Shown: positions 1-9,779 of the stretch, piece after piece
Numbering within the stretch: position 1 is the stretch's first letter
Layout: each line of letters starts with the position of its first letter
Assembly: GCF_963678635.1 (NCBI RefSeq)
Contig: NC_087071.1
Location: forward strand, 124,001 to 188,000
From: Symsagittifera roscoffensis
Taxonomy: Eukaryota > Xenacoelomorpha > Acoela > Convolutidae
Direction of reading: 5' to 3'
DNA: 64,000 nt
Program-made: the position numbers and the translations under genes
The notes under the pieces: model-generated
Told to the model about the DNA's origin: nothing
The model's database searches: none
What the model saw: only the letters and a program-made list of their open reading frames with translations

Positions 1-800
1 TCTCCTTTTGCTAAGATGATAACAGGGTTGATAAATGTGTTACCTTTTGGTTGTTCTTCTTTGTTTACCGGTGAGATAATCTTGTATTGCTCTAAAATAT
101 CGAGTAATCTGTTCACTTTATCGTGTAAGTGAATTGGTACTTTACTTGCTCTTTGTTTTTTGAAAACTGCGTCAGGTTTTAACGGGAGATGTAGTGATGA
201 ACTGATTTTGCCAACATCAAATTTGGATGTTGCATAAACTGATGAATAATTTATTAGCTGTTTGGCTAACTTATCAAATTCGTCTTGTGTTATTTGTGAA
301 TGTTGGAAGTTGAACATTGTTGAAAATTTCTGTTGATCCTCTGTATAGTTATTTATGTTGAATGTAGGTTTGAAATATGGGGTTTTTGTGAAATAATCTG
401 TGTTTCTTTTTTCATTACTTATTATATAATTTATGGATAATTCTTCGTTAAGAATTGTGGATTGACAAATATCTAATAATTGGAGTATATTGTTTACGCG
501 GTATGCTTTTTCATGTATTGGTGATATTGTAGCGTTGGTTTCGCAATATCCTAAAAGTCCTAAGGGTAATGTTACTTGATGCGGTGTATTATTATATACA
601 TGTAACGAAATGATGTCTGAATTCGTATTTTTCAAATATTTTATGGATGAAATTGTGATTTTGAAAAACTTATGGATAGGTTTGAATTCAAAGTCTGACA
701 TAAAGAGTTGTTGTTTATTTTGATTTTTATCATATTGATGAACGTTTCCGTTGTTGGTTATAAGTTGGATAAAATTTTGAAAAGAATGGTGGTTGTTTAT
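1..800 (-). CDS. pol: Pol, N-terminal part up to start of reverse transcriptase (partial)
   Basis: A minus-strand frame is open from a TAA at 801-803 to base 1 and continues off the window. It holds a linker of about 180 residues, then, near bases 1-250, a segment resembling the N-terminal edge of gypsy RTs: a lysine-rich stretch, a DILEQY motif and INPVIILAKGE at the window border. The catalytic YxDD box is not reached. It overlaps the Gag-protease frame by 71 bases and is shifted by one base, so translation would need a programmed frameshift (+1 or -2), or this copy carries an indel. No ATG is expected for a fusion product. Confidence 0.7.
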   Translation of the reverse strand, partial: MNNHHSFQNFIQLITNNGNVHQYDKNQNKQQLFMSDFEFKPIHKFFKITISSIKYLKNTNSDIISLHVYNNTPHQVTLPLGLLGYCETNATISPIHEKAYRVNNILQLLDICQSTILNEELSINYIISNEKRNTDYFTKTPYFKPTFNINNYTEDQQKFSTMFNFQHSQITQDEFDKLAKQLINYSSVYATSKFDVGKISSSLHLPLKPDAVFKKQRASKVPIHLHDKVNRLLDILEQYKIISPVNKEEQPKGNTFINPVIILAKG

Positions 801-2928
801 TTAATCTTTGAAAAAATGTTAGGGCTGTATTTTTTGTTTTTGTGTACTTATCTTTGATCAGTATTTTACTGTTCAAGATGTTGATTGTTGGTATATATTT
901 CGAGATAAATGGTATTCCAATGATATTGTGTTTAATATCAGTGATATGAAATATTTGTTTAAATGGCTTATTTAAAATTTTACTTTGCTCCATTGTTCTT
1001 GTGGGGAGAAAAAATAATTGAACTTTTCCATAGTTTATTAATGTTGATCCTTGTGCTGTTGCTAGTTTACTGGAGGTTGCAAGAGGCGTTAATTTTGGGT
1101 GTAATGTTTTGATTTCATTCCATGTGGGAATGTTTATTATGTTTGATTCTGCTCCTGAATCAATTAAAAAATCAATTTCAAGATCTGGTGGTTGAAATTC
1201 TTTGTTTCTTGGACTTTCTAAAAGAAATGATATTGTCCAAATTTTTTCTTTGGGTTGTTCTTTTTGTATATTTTGGTAGATGTGATTTGTATTCAAACAT
1301 TTTGTTTTGTCATTTTCATTGGGTTTATTTACAGTGTTAATTTCGTTAGTTTTTTCTGTTGTTTGTGTAGTATGGATGGGTTCGATATAATAATTGTGAA
1401 GGAGTTCCAATTGATTTTCATATATATGTGATGAAAAAGGTTGTTCAAATATAATAGGTTCGTAGTCGTTTTCGACTGCTATCATATTTATGGAGATAGT
1501 GTTTTCTGTATCACTTTCTGTGTCTGATGATTCACAGTTTATTTGATTTAGTTGTAGTTCATTATTTCCTGTGTTGTCAATACCTGGGGGGTCTGATGTT
1601 GTTTCTGGATTTGATTGTACTTGGTTAATATGTCTTTGATGTTTGGGTGTACTACTTCTGTAGCGATGTTTAGAATTATTATAATGGTTATTATTTCTAT
1701 GTGGTGATTGAGAATAATGTCTATATCGATTATTATAACTTGAATGTCGATTTTGTGAATTGTTTCGTGATCTGTTTTGATAATTATCGTCTGATCTGTG
1801 ATAGTTTGATCTGTTATATGAGTTATTTCTTGATCGATTGTTCGGGTAATTCTGATTTCGGTTGTTCGAGTAACTTCTATTTCGATTATTTGAATAGTTT
1901 CTGTTTCTATTGTATGATGAGTTTCGTGATTGATTGTTGGGATAGTATTTATTTCTTATGTTTGATTGGGAACTGGATCTAGAAACAAATTGTGTTGGAT
2001 TGAAATTTGATCTGGAGTAGTTATTTCGACTATTTGGTCGATTATAATGATTTTGTGAAGAATTTTGTGTATTTCTTCGTTCTGGTGATCTTCCTCTATA
2101 ACTTGAGTTATATGGTGATTGATTTCTCGTGTAACTGGTGTTGTTCGGAAGTGGTTTTCCTGAACTGTTGTTGCTGTATACATTTTTGTTTGGTAGATTT
2201 TGATCTTTCTTCATATATTGATAGAATGATTTATTTGGTTCTTTATATTTTTGAGGTTTGTTTTGGTTATCCTGTTGTTTTTGTCTACATTCAGAAATAC
2301 TATGTCCGTATCGTCGGCAATAATTACACCATTTTTTGAAAGATGGTTTGCCTTTAAAGTTTGGATGTTTTTCATAAATTTTTAGTATTTCAGTGAGTTT
2401 TTCAACTAGGTCTGTATCTGATTCCTGTATGTTGTTGATATTTGTGGTATTTGTTTCAATTCTATTAACATATTGTAACTTCAGATTTTCTGTTTCTTCA
2501 AGTTTCATTGTGATTTCCGCTTGCTCTAGTTTGTCTACTAGTTTTCGAAAATCTAGATCGGGCTCTCGAATTGAGGAAGGATGGGATGCTCTCTTTTTCA
2601 TTGCTATTTTCCTTAATTGAGGTGTTAAGGTCATCATTAAGATTTCTGTCATTTTTGTGTTTTTGTAGTCATGTGTATTTAATGAATATGCTTTTCGAAC
2701 TAGTGTTTCGATACGTACTGCTAATTGTTTGATGGTTTCATTTGGTAATCTGCGAATTTCATTACATAAAACTCTTTGTTGTTGTTTATTTCTCTCGGAG
2801 TCAAACATTTTTGAAAATTCTTGTGTAAATCTTTTCCAATTTGATTTTATATCTATAGGTAATACTGAAAACCATTTTTGGGCTGCGCCATCTAAGGTTG
2901 TTTGTATCAACGCTGTGCGTCGATGTAG
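730..2928 (-). CDS. gag: Gag C-terminal part with zinc knuckle and aspartic protease
   Basis: The frame is open for about 730 codons after an in-frame TGA at 2929-2931. Counting from the methionine-like codon at 2910, residues 1-130 have a retrotransposon Gag (capsid) look, with GAAQKWF and an LLxxL-rich helical stretch. C195, C198, H203 and C208 form a CX2CX4HX4C zinc knuckle that would bind RNA. Residues 215-420 are a low-complexity Arg/Asn/Ser/Tyr region with repeated RNR/NRN motifs, probably also nucleic-acid binding. D584-S585-G586 in a LIDSGAES context is the retropepsin active site. The frame is the same as that of the two upstream pieces, so 730-4854 was once one reading frame of about 1,375 codons. 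Confidence 0.8.
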   Translation of the reverse strand, partial: LHRRTALIQTTLDGAAQKWFSVLPIDIKSNWKRFTQEFSKMFDSERNKQQQRVLCNEIRRLPNETIKQLAVRIETLVRKAYSLNTHDYKNTKMTEILMMTLTPQLRKIAMKKRASHPSSIREPDLDFRKLVDKLEQAEITMKLEETENLKLQYVNRIETNTTNINNIQESDTDLVEKLTEILKIYEKHPNFKGKPSFKKWCNYCRRYGHSISECRQKQQDNQNKPQKYKEPNKSFYQYMKKDQNLPNKNVYSNNSSGKPLPNNTSYTRNQSPYNSSYRGRSPERRNTQNSSQNHYNRPNSRNNYSRSNFNPTQFVSRSSSQSNIRNKYYPNNQSRNSSYNRNRNYSNNRNRSYSNNRNQNYPNNRSRNNSYNRSNYHRSDDNYQNRSRNNSQNRHSSYNNRYRHYSQSPHRNNNHYNNSKHRYRSSTPKHQRHINQVQSNPETTSDPPGIDNTGNNELQLNQINCESSDTESDTENTISINMIAVENDYEPIIFEQPFSSHIYENQLELLHNYYIEPIHTTQTTEKTNEINTVNKPNENDKTKCLNTNHIYQNIQKEQPKEKIWTISFLLESPRNKEFQPPDLEIDFLIDSGAESNIINIPTWNEIKTLHPKLTPLATSSKLATAQGSTLINYGKVQLFFLPTRTMEQSKILNKPFKQIFHITDIKHNIIGIPFISKYIPTINILNSKILIKDKYTKTKNTALTFFQRLNKQPPFFSKFYPTYNQQRKRSSI

Positions 2929-4392
2929 TCAATTTTGATGTAGTGGTGTATTGATTGGTTCAGGTCCTATATTTAAAATTAAATTTGCTGTTACTGCATT
3001 TAAATAATCTTCTACAGAATATTCAGGGTCTGTTCCTGTGAATACCATTAATGGTTTGTTTGATGTTATTGATGATCCACCCATAAGGTATGGATTCATT
3101 GTCATTTGTAGTGATTCTGCGGCATTTGGCATTTGTGAAAAATTTGAAAGTTGATTTTTTGTTATTTCGTGTTGTTGAAGGTAACATGGGAGTGGTATTT
3201 CATTTTGCATTTGAGTTGGTTGATACGAATGTGTAATCATTGGGTTTTGTGGCTGAATTGGTTGAAAAGATTGTGTATTAGTTGGGTTTTGCATTTGTAT
3301 TGGTTGTTGATTTTGTGTATCTGTTGGATGTGGAGAAAAAATTCTATGATACGTATATGGTTTTTGCACTCCTTGTCCGCGATATTCCTGGGTATACGGT
3401 GCAAAAATATCTGGTTGTAAACAATCATCATCAGAAGATAAGTAATCCGTATGATGAGGTGCTTGCTTTCTATTTTTATTTTGTTGAAAGAATGGGTAAT
3501 TTTCACTACGATCCTGTGGAGGATGTGAATTAGTTTGAAAATTTACTGAGTTGGTTGTTGTGATGGGGTTATCCCAATATCGAGATCTTATCTGATTATT
3601 ATTTTTTTTTCGTGGGGGATAGTTTGTTTTTGATGAATGTGCGTAATTATAATTGTGTTCCGCAAAAGTGTTTCTTGTGAACGTTCTGCGTGTTTTTGAT
3701 GGTACTGTCATGGGTCTATATGTTTGATAATCCATTTGTGAATATTTTGGAGCAACCGAAGGTTTAACGGTTGATTGTAAGGTTACTTGTGCTAGTGAAG
3801 TGTTTGTATTTCTTGGTGTTGTTAAATTTGGACGTATCGGTGAAATACTTTGTTGTGTAGTTGTTGTTGTTTGGACGATTTCTTCATTTATGAAGTGTGA
3901 TGGTGTTTGAATATCTTGTTGTGTAAGATTCCTAGTTCCATTAAGGTTTTCATTGTGTATGACGGTCGAATTTAAACTGTTATTTCGCGTATCAGGTAAA
4001 AATGTATTGTAGTTTAATGGTGTTGCATCAATGGTTAATGGTACTACTCTTACATAATCTCTTGTATAAGATATTGTACTTATTGCTTGACTTGAGATTG
4101 ATTGTGGGATATTTATGAATGCATAATGAGACCATTCGGGGTTCCAAACGTAGTCTGACTGTTCTGTGATGGCGGTATCATCGTTTGAATTTTGAGGTCT
4201 GAAATTTTTTCTTGCTTGCGAAATTAAATCTATATTATGTGTAAAATAATCTATTATAAACCATGCCAAAATTTTTTGTAAGTCATGTTTTGTATGTTGT
4301 GAAACTTCGTCTTTAGTGAAATTGTCTTTAATTATATGTAGGAAAGTTGAGAATAGTGTGATTTCATGTCGTACCCTTATATGTTTGGATGT
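2929..4392 (-). CDS. gag: Gag middle part, Pro/Gln/Thr-rich, ends in a premature TGA
   Basis: This piece is open from the codon after the TAG at 4393-4395 to a TGA at 2929-2931, in the same frame as the pieces on both sides. It starts with a helical segment (RHEITLFSTFL region), passes through a long Thr/Asn/Gln/Pro-rich stretch with near-repeats of an IQxQNPxxTxSxQP type, and ends with a VEDYLNAVTANL helix that runs directly into the capsid-like start of the next piece. The TGA falls where a single base change from TGG (Trp) would explain it. No start codon is needed if the stops are mutations. As it stands, only readthrough would link it to the zinc knuckle and protease. Confidence 0.6.
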   Translation of the reverse strand, partial: TSKHIRVRHEITLFSTFLHIIKDNFTKDEVSQHTKHDLQKILAWFIIDYFTHNIDLISQARKNFRPQNSNDDTAITEQSDYVWNPEWSHYAFINIPQSISSQAISTISYTRDYVRVVPLTIDATPLNYNTFLPDTRNNSLNSTVIHNENLNGTRNLTQQDIQTPSHFINEEIVQTTTTTQQSISPIRPNLTTPRNTNTSLAQVTLQSTVKPSVAPKYSQMDYQTYRPMTVPSKTRRTFTRNTFAEHNYNYAHSSKTNYPPRKKNNNQIRSRYWDNPITTTNSVNFQTNSHPPQDRSENYPFFQQNKNRKQAPHHTDYLSSDDDCLQPDIFAPYTQEYRGQGVQKPYTYHRIFSPHPTDTQNQQPIQMQNPTNTQSFQPIQPQNPMITHSYQPTQMQNEIPLPCYLQQHEITKNQLSNFSQMPNAAESLQMTMNPYLMGGSSITSNKPLMVFTGTDPEYSVEDYLNAVTANLILNIGPEPINTPLHQN

Positions 4393-4854
4393 CTATGTCG
4401 GTGAGACATTTGGGATTTCGTTTTCTAATATTGAAATATAACTATATATTATTGCAAAAACTTCATTAGTAAATATGGAGTTTGCTCTTTGTGAGTTATG
4501 ATATTGTATGCTTTTGATATATTCTGAGAATACTTTTGAAAATTCTAAATCAAGATCGTCTGTTTGAATTACATATTTGTGGTGATTCGGGTCTGGTGTA
4601 CTGAATTCTATGGTGTAGATTCCGTATTGTTGTGTTAAAATACATTTATCTTTCAGATAATGATCAATAATTTGTCTTTTGATTTTTACATCTGGGAACT
4701 CTGCTTTGCATGGGCTGATTCCGGGTTCAAACAAATTTAGGAGTAAATTTTTGCAAAGATCGTGTTGTCCTCTATTATCGGGTGCGTCTACGAGGAAGGG
4801 GTAAATATCGTCGTCATCTGGACTATCTTCACTCGGAGTGTGGGTGTTGCTCAT
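4393..4854 (-). CDS. gag: Gag N-terminal part, acidic, ends in a premature TAG
   Basis: An ATG at 4854 opens a 153-codon frame with an acidic N-terminus (SEDSPDDDDIY), followed by an ordinary mixed globular sequence. It stops at a TAG (4393-4395), where CAG (Gln) by one base change is the simplest ancestor. The next two pieces continue in the same frame, so this is read as the N-terminus of the Gag polyprotein. The ATG overlaps the end of the small basic ORF by 26 bases in another frame. No domain is recognised. Confidence 0.6.
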   Translation of the reverse strand: MSNTHTPSEDSPDDDDIYPFLVDAPDNRGQHDLCKNLLLNLFEPGISPCKAEFPDVKIKRQIIDHYLKDKCILTQQYGIYTIEFSTPDPNHHKYVIQTDDLDLEFSKVFSEYIKSIQYHNSQRANSIFTNEVFAIIYSYISILENEIPNVSPT

Positions 4855-5296
4855 TTTTTCGTTTAATGACTGTTAATATGTAACTATCGATGTGTCTAAT
4901 TGGTTGATTCCAATTATACAAGTGTACTGGTTTGTGTTTATATTGCTTTTTTATTCTTCTTTTTCCTCTTTTTGATGAATTTGAAGTTGTTTCTGAGTCG
5001 GAAAAATATAATTGATCGTGAATGGGACAATTTTTATTAATTGATTCTTTTAATTTATAACGTTCATTTAAATTGCTGGTTTCTGATTCTGAAAATGTGT
5101 TTCTATTTTTTGAAAATCTTTTTCGTGTGATTTGTCTTTGTTTCGTTATTATTTTTCTTTTTATTGTTTGTCGTTTTGTTCTAATATATCCAACTGTTTG
5201 TGTATGAGGTGTGATTACAAGGTCGTATTTTTTGTTATCTATTTCACAGTTGTGTAAAACAATTGTTTGTTTATTTCCTAGATTTTTAAATGACAT
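4829..5296 (-). CDS. Small basic ORF ahead of gag, unknown function
   Basis: A 155-codon frame starts at ATG 5296 and overlaps the first 26 bases of gag in a different frame. The product is strongly basic (runs such as KRQTIKRKIITKQ and KRGKRRIKKQ) with a Ser/Thr/Glu patch in the middle, so RNA or nuclear binding is possible but not shown. An extra ORF before gag is unusual for simple gypsy elements. It could instead be 5' leader that happens to stay open. No known domain is recognised. Confidence rests on its length, a good ATG and its tight overlap with gag. Confidence 0.45.
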   Translation of the reverse strand: MSFKNLGNKQTIVLHNCEIDNKKYDLVITPHTQTVGYIRTKRQTIKRKIITKQRQITRKRFSKNRNTFSESETSNLNERYKLKESINKNCPIHDQLYFSDSETTSNSSKRGKRRIKKQYKHKPVHLYNWNQPIRHIDSYILTVIKRKNEQHPHSE

Positions 5297-6220
5297 AAGG
5301 TTTAGGATGAGGGATGCAAAAAGTTGTTAGATGATTTCTACTTTCTTAAACTGTTAGTCCTTACGATTTTTTGGTTAGCTTAACCTGGGTCTATTTGTTC
5401 AGGGTTGGAGAGAAAAGTATATCGATTCCGAAGAATGATTTTTTACTTTCTCGTGGCTAGTATAAGCTAAGGTGTTAACTTACTTAATCTTACTTAGGGG
5501 TAGTGATTGTGTTCAAGGGTTGGAGAATAGTAAATCGATCCACAAGGTTCAGGTATAATTAGAACGCGAGTAGTTCGTTAGATACTATTTTAAACTTACT
5601 AAGTCTAAGATTTATCCTGGGTCTGGTAAGAGGAGGGTTCAAGTGAAGGATGAATAACCGAAGTTCTTCACTGTTTATCCTAATTTGAATGATTAGTTTT
5701 GTTCAAAAATTTCTATTAGTCTTGGGTTTTTTGGGAGGGTTGGGTAGTGAATCGACGTTTGAGGTCGTTAGACACTAGCTAAGTGGGTGGGGGAGAACAA
5801 AATTGTTCTTTTTGATCCAAGGATAGGCCTTGATGATCAAGTTTTAAATTTAATGAAATAGAAAATTAATTAAGATCCAAGGATAAGCCTTGATGATCTG
5901 ATTTTAAAATTAAGTGAATTTAAGTTTAAAATGGTTTAAATTTGTTTAAGAAAAAGATTTAGTTTTTTAATGATGTTTAGTGAGCTTATGATTGCTGTTA
6001 TGTTTAGGTGATGAAGCTGGGACTACAGATGATATTATGATTACTAACAATTTATTGTAATGCTACTAATTTTTGTTTTGATTTTCAATAAATATTTTCC
6101 AAACATGTTTTATATATTACTGCAGAATTTAGGAAAACGATCTGAGATCTTTTTATCAATCGTTATTGTATATTAATAATTTTGTTTAGCGCCTGAAATG
6201 ATCATGAAGATTGACTTCAA
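5297..6220 (-). repeat. Retrotransposon leader with imperfect internal repeats
   Basis: No gene is seen. Four imperfect blocks of about 110-130 bases recur between 5355 and 5800. Each contains a version of AGGGTTGGAGA followed by an ATCGAT-type word, with a CCTGGGTCT word in several. Two copies of a GATCCAAGGATAGGCCTTGATGATC-like block start near 5814 and 5873. The rest, to 6220, is plain AT-rich leader. Repeated leaders in retroelements often hold packaging or enhancer signals; here that is inference only. Confidence 0.5.
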
Positions 6221-6224
6221 GATT

Positions 6225-6900
6225 TTATGTTTGCAAATGAAAATCTAAATTCATTGCTAATAAAATTCTAAATATAAAAGTTTGTGTTGGCTTTTGCCGT
6301 ACTATCATATAACTATATGGTAAGTTTCTACTTTGTCGTATGTCGTCTCTGGTTCGAGGTCTTCTTCCAATTCCGGGTAGTTCTGTTATCTTTCGGAATA
6401 TTGGCTCTGATCTATTGAGTCGTAGAGACATTTCGATTAAATTATCGTCGTATAACATTTTGAAAATGTTTTGTCTAAATTCTAATCTATTTTTGGTTAA
6501 TTCTAAGCTATTAAGGTCTAGTTCGAGACTTATGGTCGCACCAGATGAGTAAGGACCGAAGTGGTTAACTCGTAGAGTAATTTCGGATAGGGTACACCGT
6601 CTGCTCGTCACGCTATCTTATTTTCGGCCGGATAGATTCGTGCAACTTCTTAGTCTAATACCGATCCTAATCTTACTCTTATACTATCTAGTCTCAGGTT
6701 GTTTAACTATTCTCTGCTAGGCTCAATAGATCTAGGGTATACTGGTTTATTGCGGCTGCTGAAGTTCTCTTGGAGAGGCAACTAATTTCTAAGTTAAATT
6801 CAAATCTCTCTGGTGCTGAAATTACAAGTAATTTCAGCACTTACAAATAAGTGGGTTGTTAGTTAGATGGATCATGATTGGTTAATATTAAATACTTTAC
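6225..6900 (-). repeat. Probable 5' LTR of the gypsy-like element
   Basis: Bases 6555-6890 match a second copy at 44977-45300 over most of their length, as expected for an LTR. Both carry a perfect or near-perfect stem-loop (TGCTGAAAT...ATTTCAGCA at about 6808-6840) and, just outside it, ATTGGTTA (a CCAAT word on the minus strand). A frame of 128 codons at 6225-6611 lies inside but shows no protein character, so it is not called as a gene. The exact TG...CA ends were not found. Confidence 0.5.
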
Positions 6901-8450
6901 AGTGGTAAAATATCTAATTTATCCAATCATAAAATGTAGTTTAGATCAGGTTCCAGAAGCACCATATTCGGAGATCAGGAGATCTTTCGATCTGTGGAGT
7001 GATGTCTCCTCTGTCGAGTGTGTTTAATAGAGCCTTTATGAATCATAATCGTGTCAGAAAAAGACTGGATCATGCTTGCTCTGAAATATTTTGAAGTTAG
7101 GCTTGATCGTGCTTGCTCTGAAAAGTTGCCTAAACTTTTTGCCGTTAGTTTTTCTACACCTGACTATGGGCTCATGCTTTTGAGTGTCAATGAACAAAGT
7201 TAACACACTGATTAAGGGATGATTTTTTCGTTTTGACGTTGAAGTTTGATTATTCTCTTGTTTGGTTTTGATATCTTTTGAAATTCAATTAAGAGCCTAA
7301 TTTTTAGTGGAAGATAAAGTACCTTCTAACTTATAAGTGGATTTTAGTTTTGAAATTTCTCAGCGGAACGTTGAAGTTAACAAGTCATCCTGTTTTCTCA
7401 GTTTGAAGAAAGAAAAAAAGAAATGTATTTCTCTTCAAAAATTTGCATACCAGAATTGTATACATTTGCAAAATCCTTGACCACAGGGGACACTACATGG
7501 ACCTTTTGGTCGCTGGGTAGTGCCTTAACGTTTCAAAGCACTGTTTACACTTGTATGATAGACAGTCACAATAATTAACACACGTGAAAATGCTTCCTGA
7601 TTACGACTTTAAGCTTATGTTGATTGTAACAAGGCACCATCGGTTCGAGTCTTTCTAGGCAGTCATTTGGTACCCTTAAAACCCCGTAACAAATGATCAT
7701 TTCCGAGCTCAACGCCGTGATAGACCCATCAAGTAGACATGTTTATGCAACCTTTTTTCAGATCAAGAGTTTATAAACAGGAGGGTTAGAAAATGTGTAT
7801 TTCAAAATCACGCATCGATTTTACCACAAATTTAGCAAGATGGTTGAACATTTTATCGTTTCAGGTTGTGATGTTGAAGATGTCGCTAATCCAAATTCTT
7901 CAAATCAACACATCCGAAAGATTCTACTATTAGAACCTAAAAAGGCACTGGCAGCCGGCCCTCTCAGAGTTGCATTAGTTTTAATTCTTACTTCCCCGTA
8001 GAGAAAAACATTGGCAGGCTTAAATGTGGATAAAGAATTGCGGATGAAAACAATGATTCAAAAATTAATTTGGTCAAATCATAATTCCCCAGAATAAAAA
8101 GGGATTTCATTCTATGAACGTAATTACTCTTTGCGAGACATTTAACGATTGGCATTCAATTGGAATCAAATCATTTTGATGAAGGATATTAAAAAGTTTG
8201 GATCCTCGATATACCAATGAATTTTTTTTGAATTTTTGACTTGATTTTCTTTGTTTTCAAAAACTTTCGATGTTCTAGTAGTTCTGCTGTGATAATCGAA
8301 ACAAAATAAATCTTTTTGATACTTTTGGGAGTGATGACCGGATACAGATCATATAAGAAGTTTAAATAGCTCACATATGTATAATTCATGTACTGTAAAG
8401 ATTTTTCTTGAGGCAAAAACGTCTGAAATACTGTCGTTGAATTTCCGAAA
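6901..8450. other. No gene recognised
   Basis: AT-rich DNA. A GCCTAAAAAGGCACTGGCAG-type word at about 7938 recurs at 11839 and 20584 next to LINE ORF1 sequence, so part of this stretch may be LINE-related debris. Short open frames at 7795-8001 (+) and 8189-8416 (-) have no recognisable features and are not called. Confidence 0.5.
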
Positions 8451-8553
8451 AGTCAATCAGCCTAACAATTTTCGTGGTTGTAAAGCATTGAAATTTGTAC
8501 GCCCGTAATCCAGAATTGGAGGTGGTTGTAAAGCATTGAAATTAAGATTGGTT

Positions 8554-9600
8554 TTAATTAGCATTGGTTGTAAATCGTTGAAATTTGTACACCTGTAAAC
8601 CAGAATACCATATTGCATCAATGATCCAATATTGATTCATAATTTTGAAAAGAACACTAGATGGCACATAATGCCTAGTGTATGCTACTATTCCACACTG
8701 TTTGCGCAATTTTGATCTGACATAGTCTATGTGTACATTAAAATTCAAATTGTGATCTTTAATCACTTCCAAATATTTTCATGACAACTCCGTGGACAAG
8801 TTTTTATTTTTGAAAAGATATGGTATTGATAGAAGCGCCTCTTTTGGTTCTTTTAATTGGATGGTTTTTTTCATGTTTAGGGATAGTTTATTTGCTGAGA
8901 ACCATTGTGCTACTGCATAAAAATTCTAAACTACTGCATAAAACTTGACTTTTCTAAAGAACTGTCAAGGCTCATGATCGTAGTGTCATCGGCGACTAAA
9001 AAGCTTTCTGAGTTTCTGCATGCATTTGGTAGATCCTTAACATAAATGAGAAAAAGTAATGGACCTAATATTGAACCTTGGGGTATCCCACTTGTAACCT
9101 TTTGATAATAAGAACAAATGCCATTTATTTGAACACATTGCTTTCCTTTTGTTAGATAGCTATTGATCCAATTATAGCAGGTATTGGTTACTCCATAGGA
9201 TGGAAGCTTTGCAATTAAGATACTTTGATCTATTGTATCAAATGCTTTTTTCAGATCGAGAAAACTGGTAGGGCTGACATTCTGATCAAATTTTTGCTTT
9301 TTTAAGTTACCTCTGCATTGGCATCAATTGTGCCGTGCCTTATCATATATCTGAATTGTGTATTATAATCGAATTCAAATTTCTCAATATAGTCATATAT
9401 TCTATTTAAAAAGTTTTATTGAGGATAGCAGCGCTATAGGCTGATAGTTATTCAATTCAAGTTCAGAACCTTCTTTATGCATGGGTAAAATCTTTGCTTT
9501 GGAAAGTTCCGATGGAAAAATAGTTTGGTCAATTGAGTCATCGATGTTTTGTGTTAATGATGGGGGAGGGGGGGTTCTAATGCAATTGAATATTCATTTT
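8554..9600 (-). pseudogene. LINE reverse transcriptase domain, broken
   Basis: Conserved RT blocks can be read on the minus strand in changing frames. A KKAFDTIDQ block lies near 9210-9265, a GIPQGSILGPLLFLIY block at about 9045-9090, and the catalytic box near 8970-9000 reads FLVADDT instead of the usual YADD. A C-terminal thumb-like segment (LNFNVHIDYVRSKLRKQCG) is at about 8670-8772. The Y-to-V change in the catalytic box plus several frameshifts indicate an inactive copy. The enzyme would copy element RNA at nicked DNA in the nucleus. Confidence 0.8.
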
Positions 9601-9779
9601 TTTTTGTTTTGATTCAACATGGCTGGGTATAAAATTATTGACATTAAAGGTTTGGGAATTCTAAGTTTTCCTTTGGTATATTTAAAATCAGCGTTTCCGC
9701 CACATTTGCAAAAAAAGTTGTTAAAATTATCTGCAATTTTTTCCGACGCTTTTTCCAAATTACCATTTTTGTTGTTCAT

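Larger units (their letters stand above)
1..6900 (-). mobile_element. Ty3/gypsy-like LTR retrotransposon, left part cut by window edge
   Basis: On the minus strand this stretch carries, in order, an LTR-like region, a repeated leader, a small basic ORF, a long Gag-protease frame with a CCHC zinc knuckle and an aspartic protease DSG motif, and the start of a reverse transcriptase. This is the order of LTR retrotransposons. The protease lying before RT and the style of the RT N-terminus suggest Ty3/gypsy rather than copia. RNase H, integrase and the second LTR would lie beyond base 1 and cannot be checked. Two nonsense codons and a frame change make this copy probably defective. The outer LTR edge is uncertain, because similarity to the fragment at 44977 continues past the obvious hairpin. 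Confidence 0.8.

Noticed and set aside
1122-2938. Plus-strand frames opposite Gag
   Set aside because: Cys/Tyr/Phe-rich shadows of the Asn/Arg-rich Gag linker.
6225-6611. 128-codon minus frame
   Set aside because: It lies in the LTR-like region, is not preserved in the copy near 45 kb, and has no domain.
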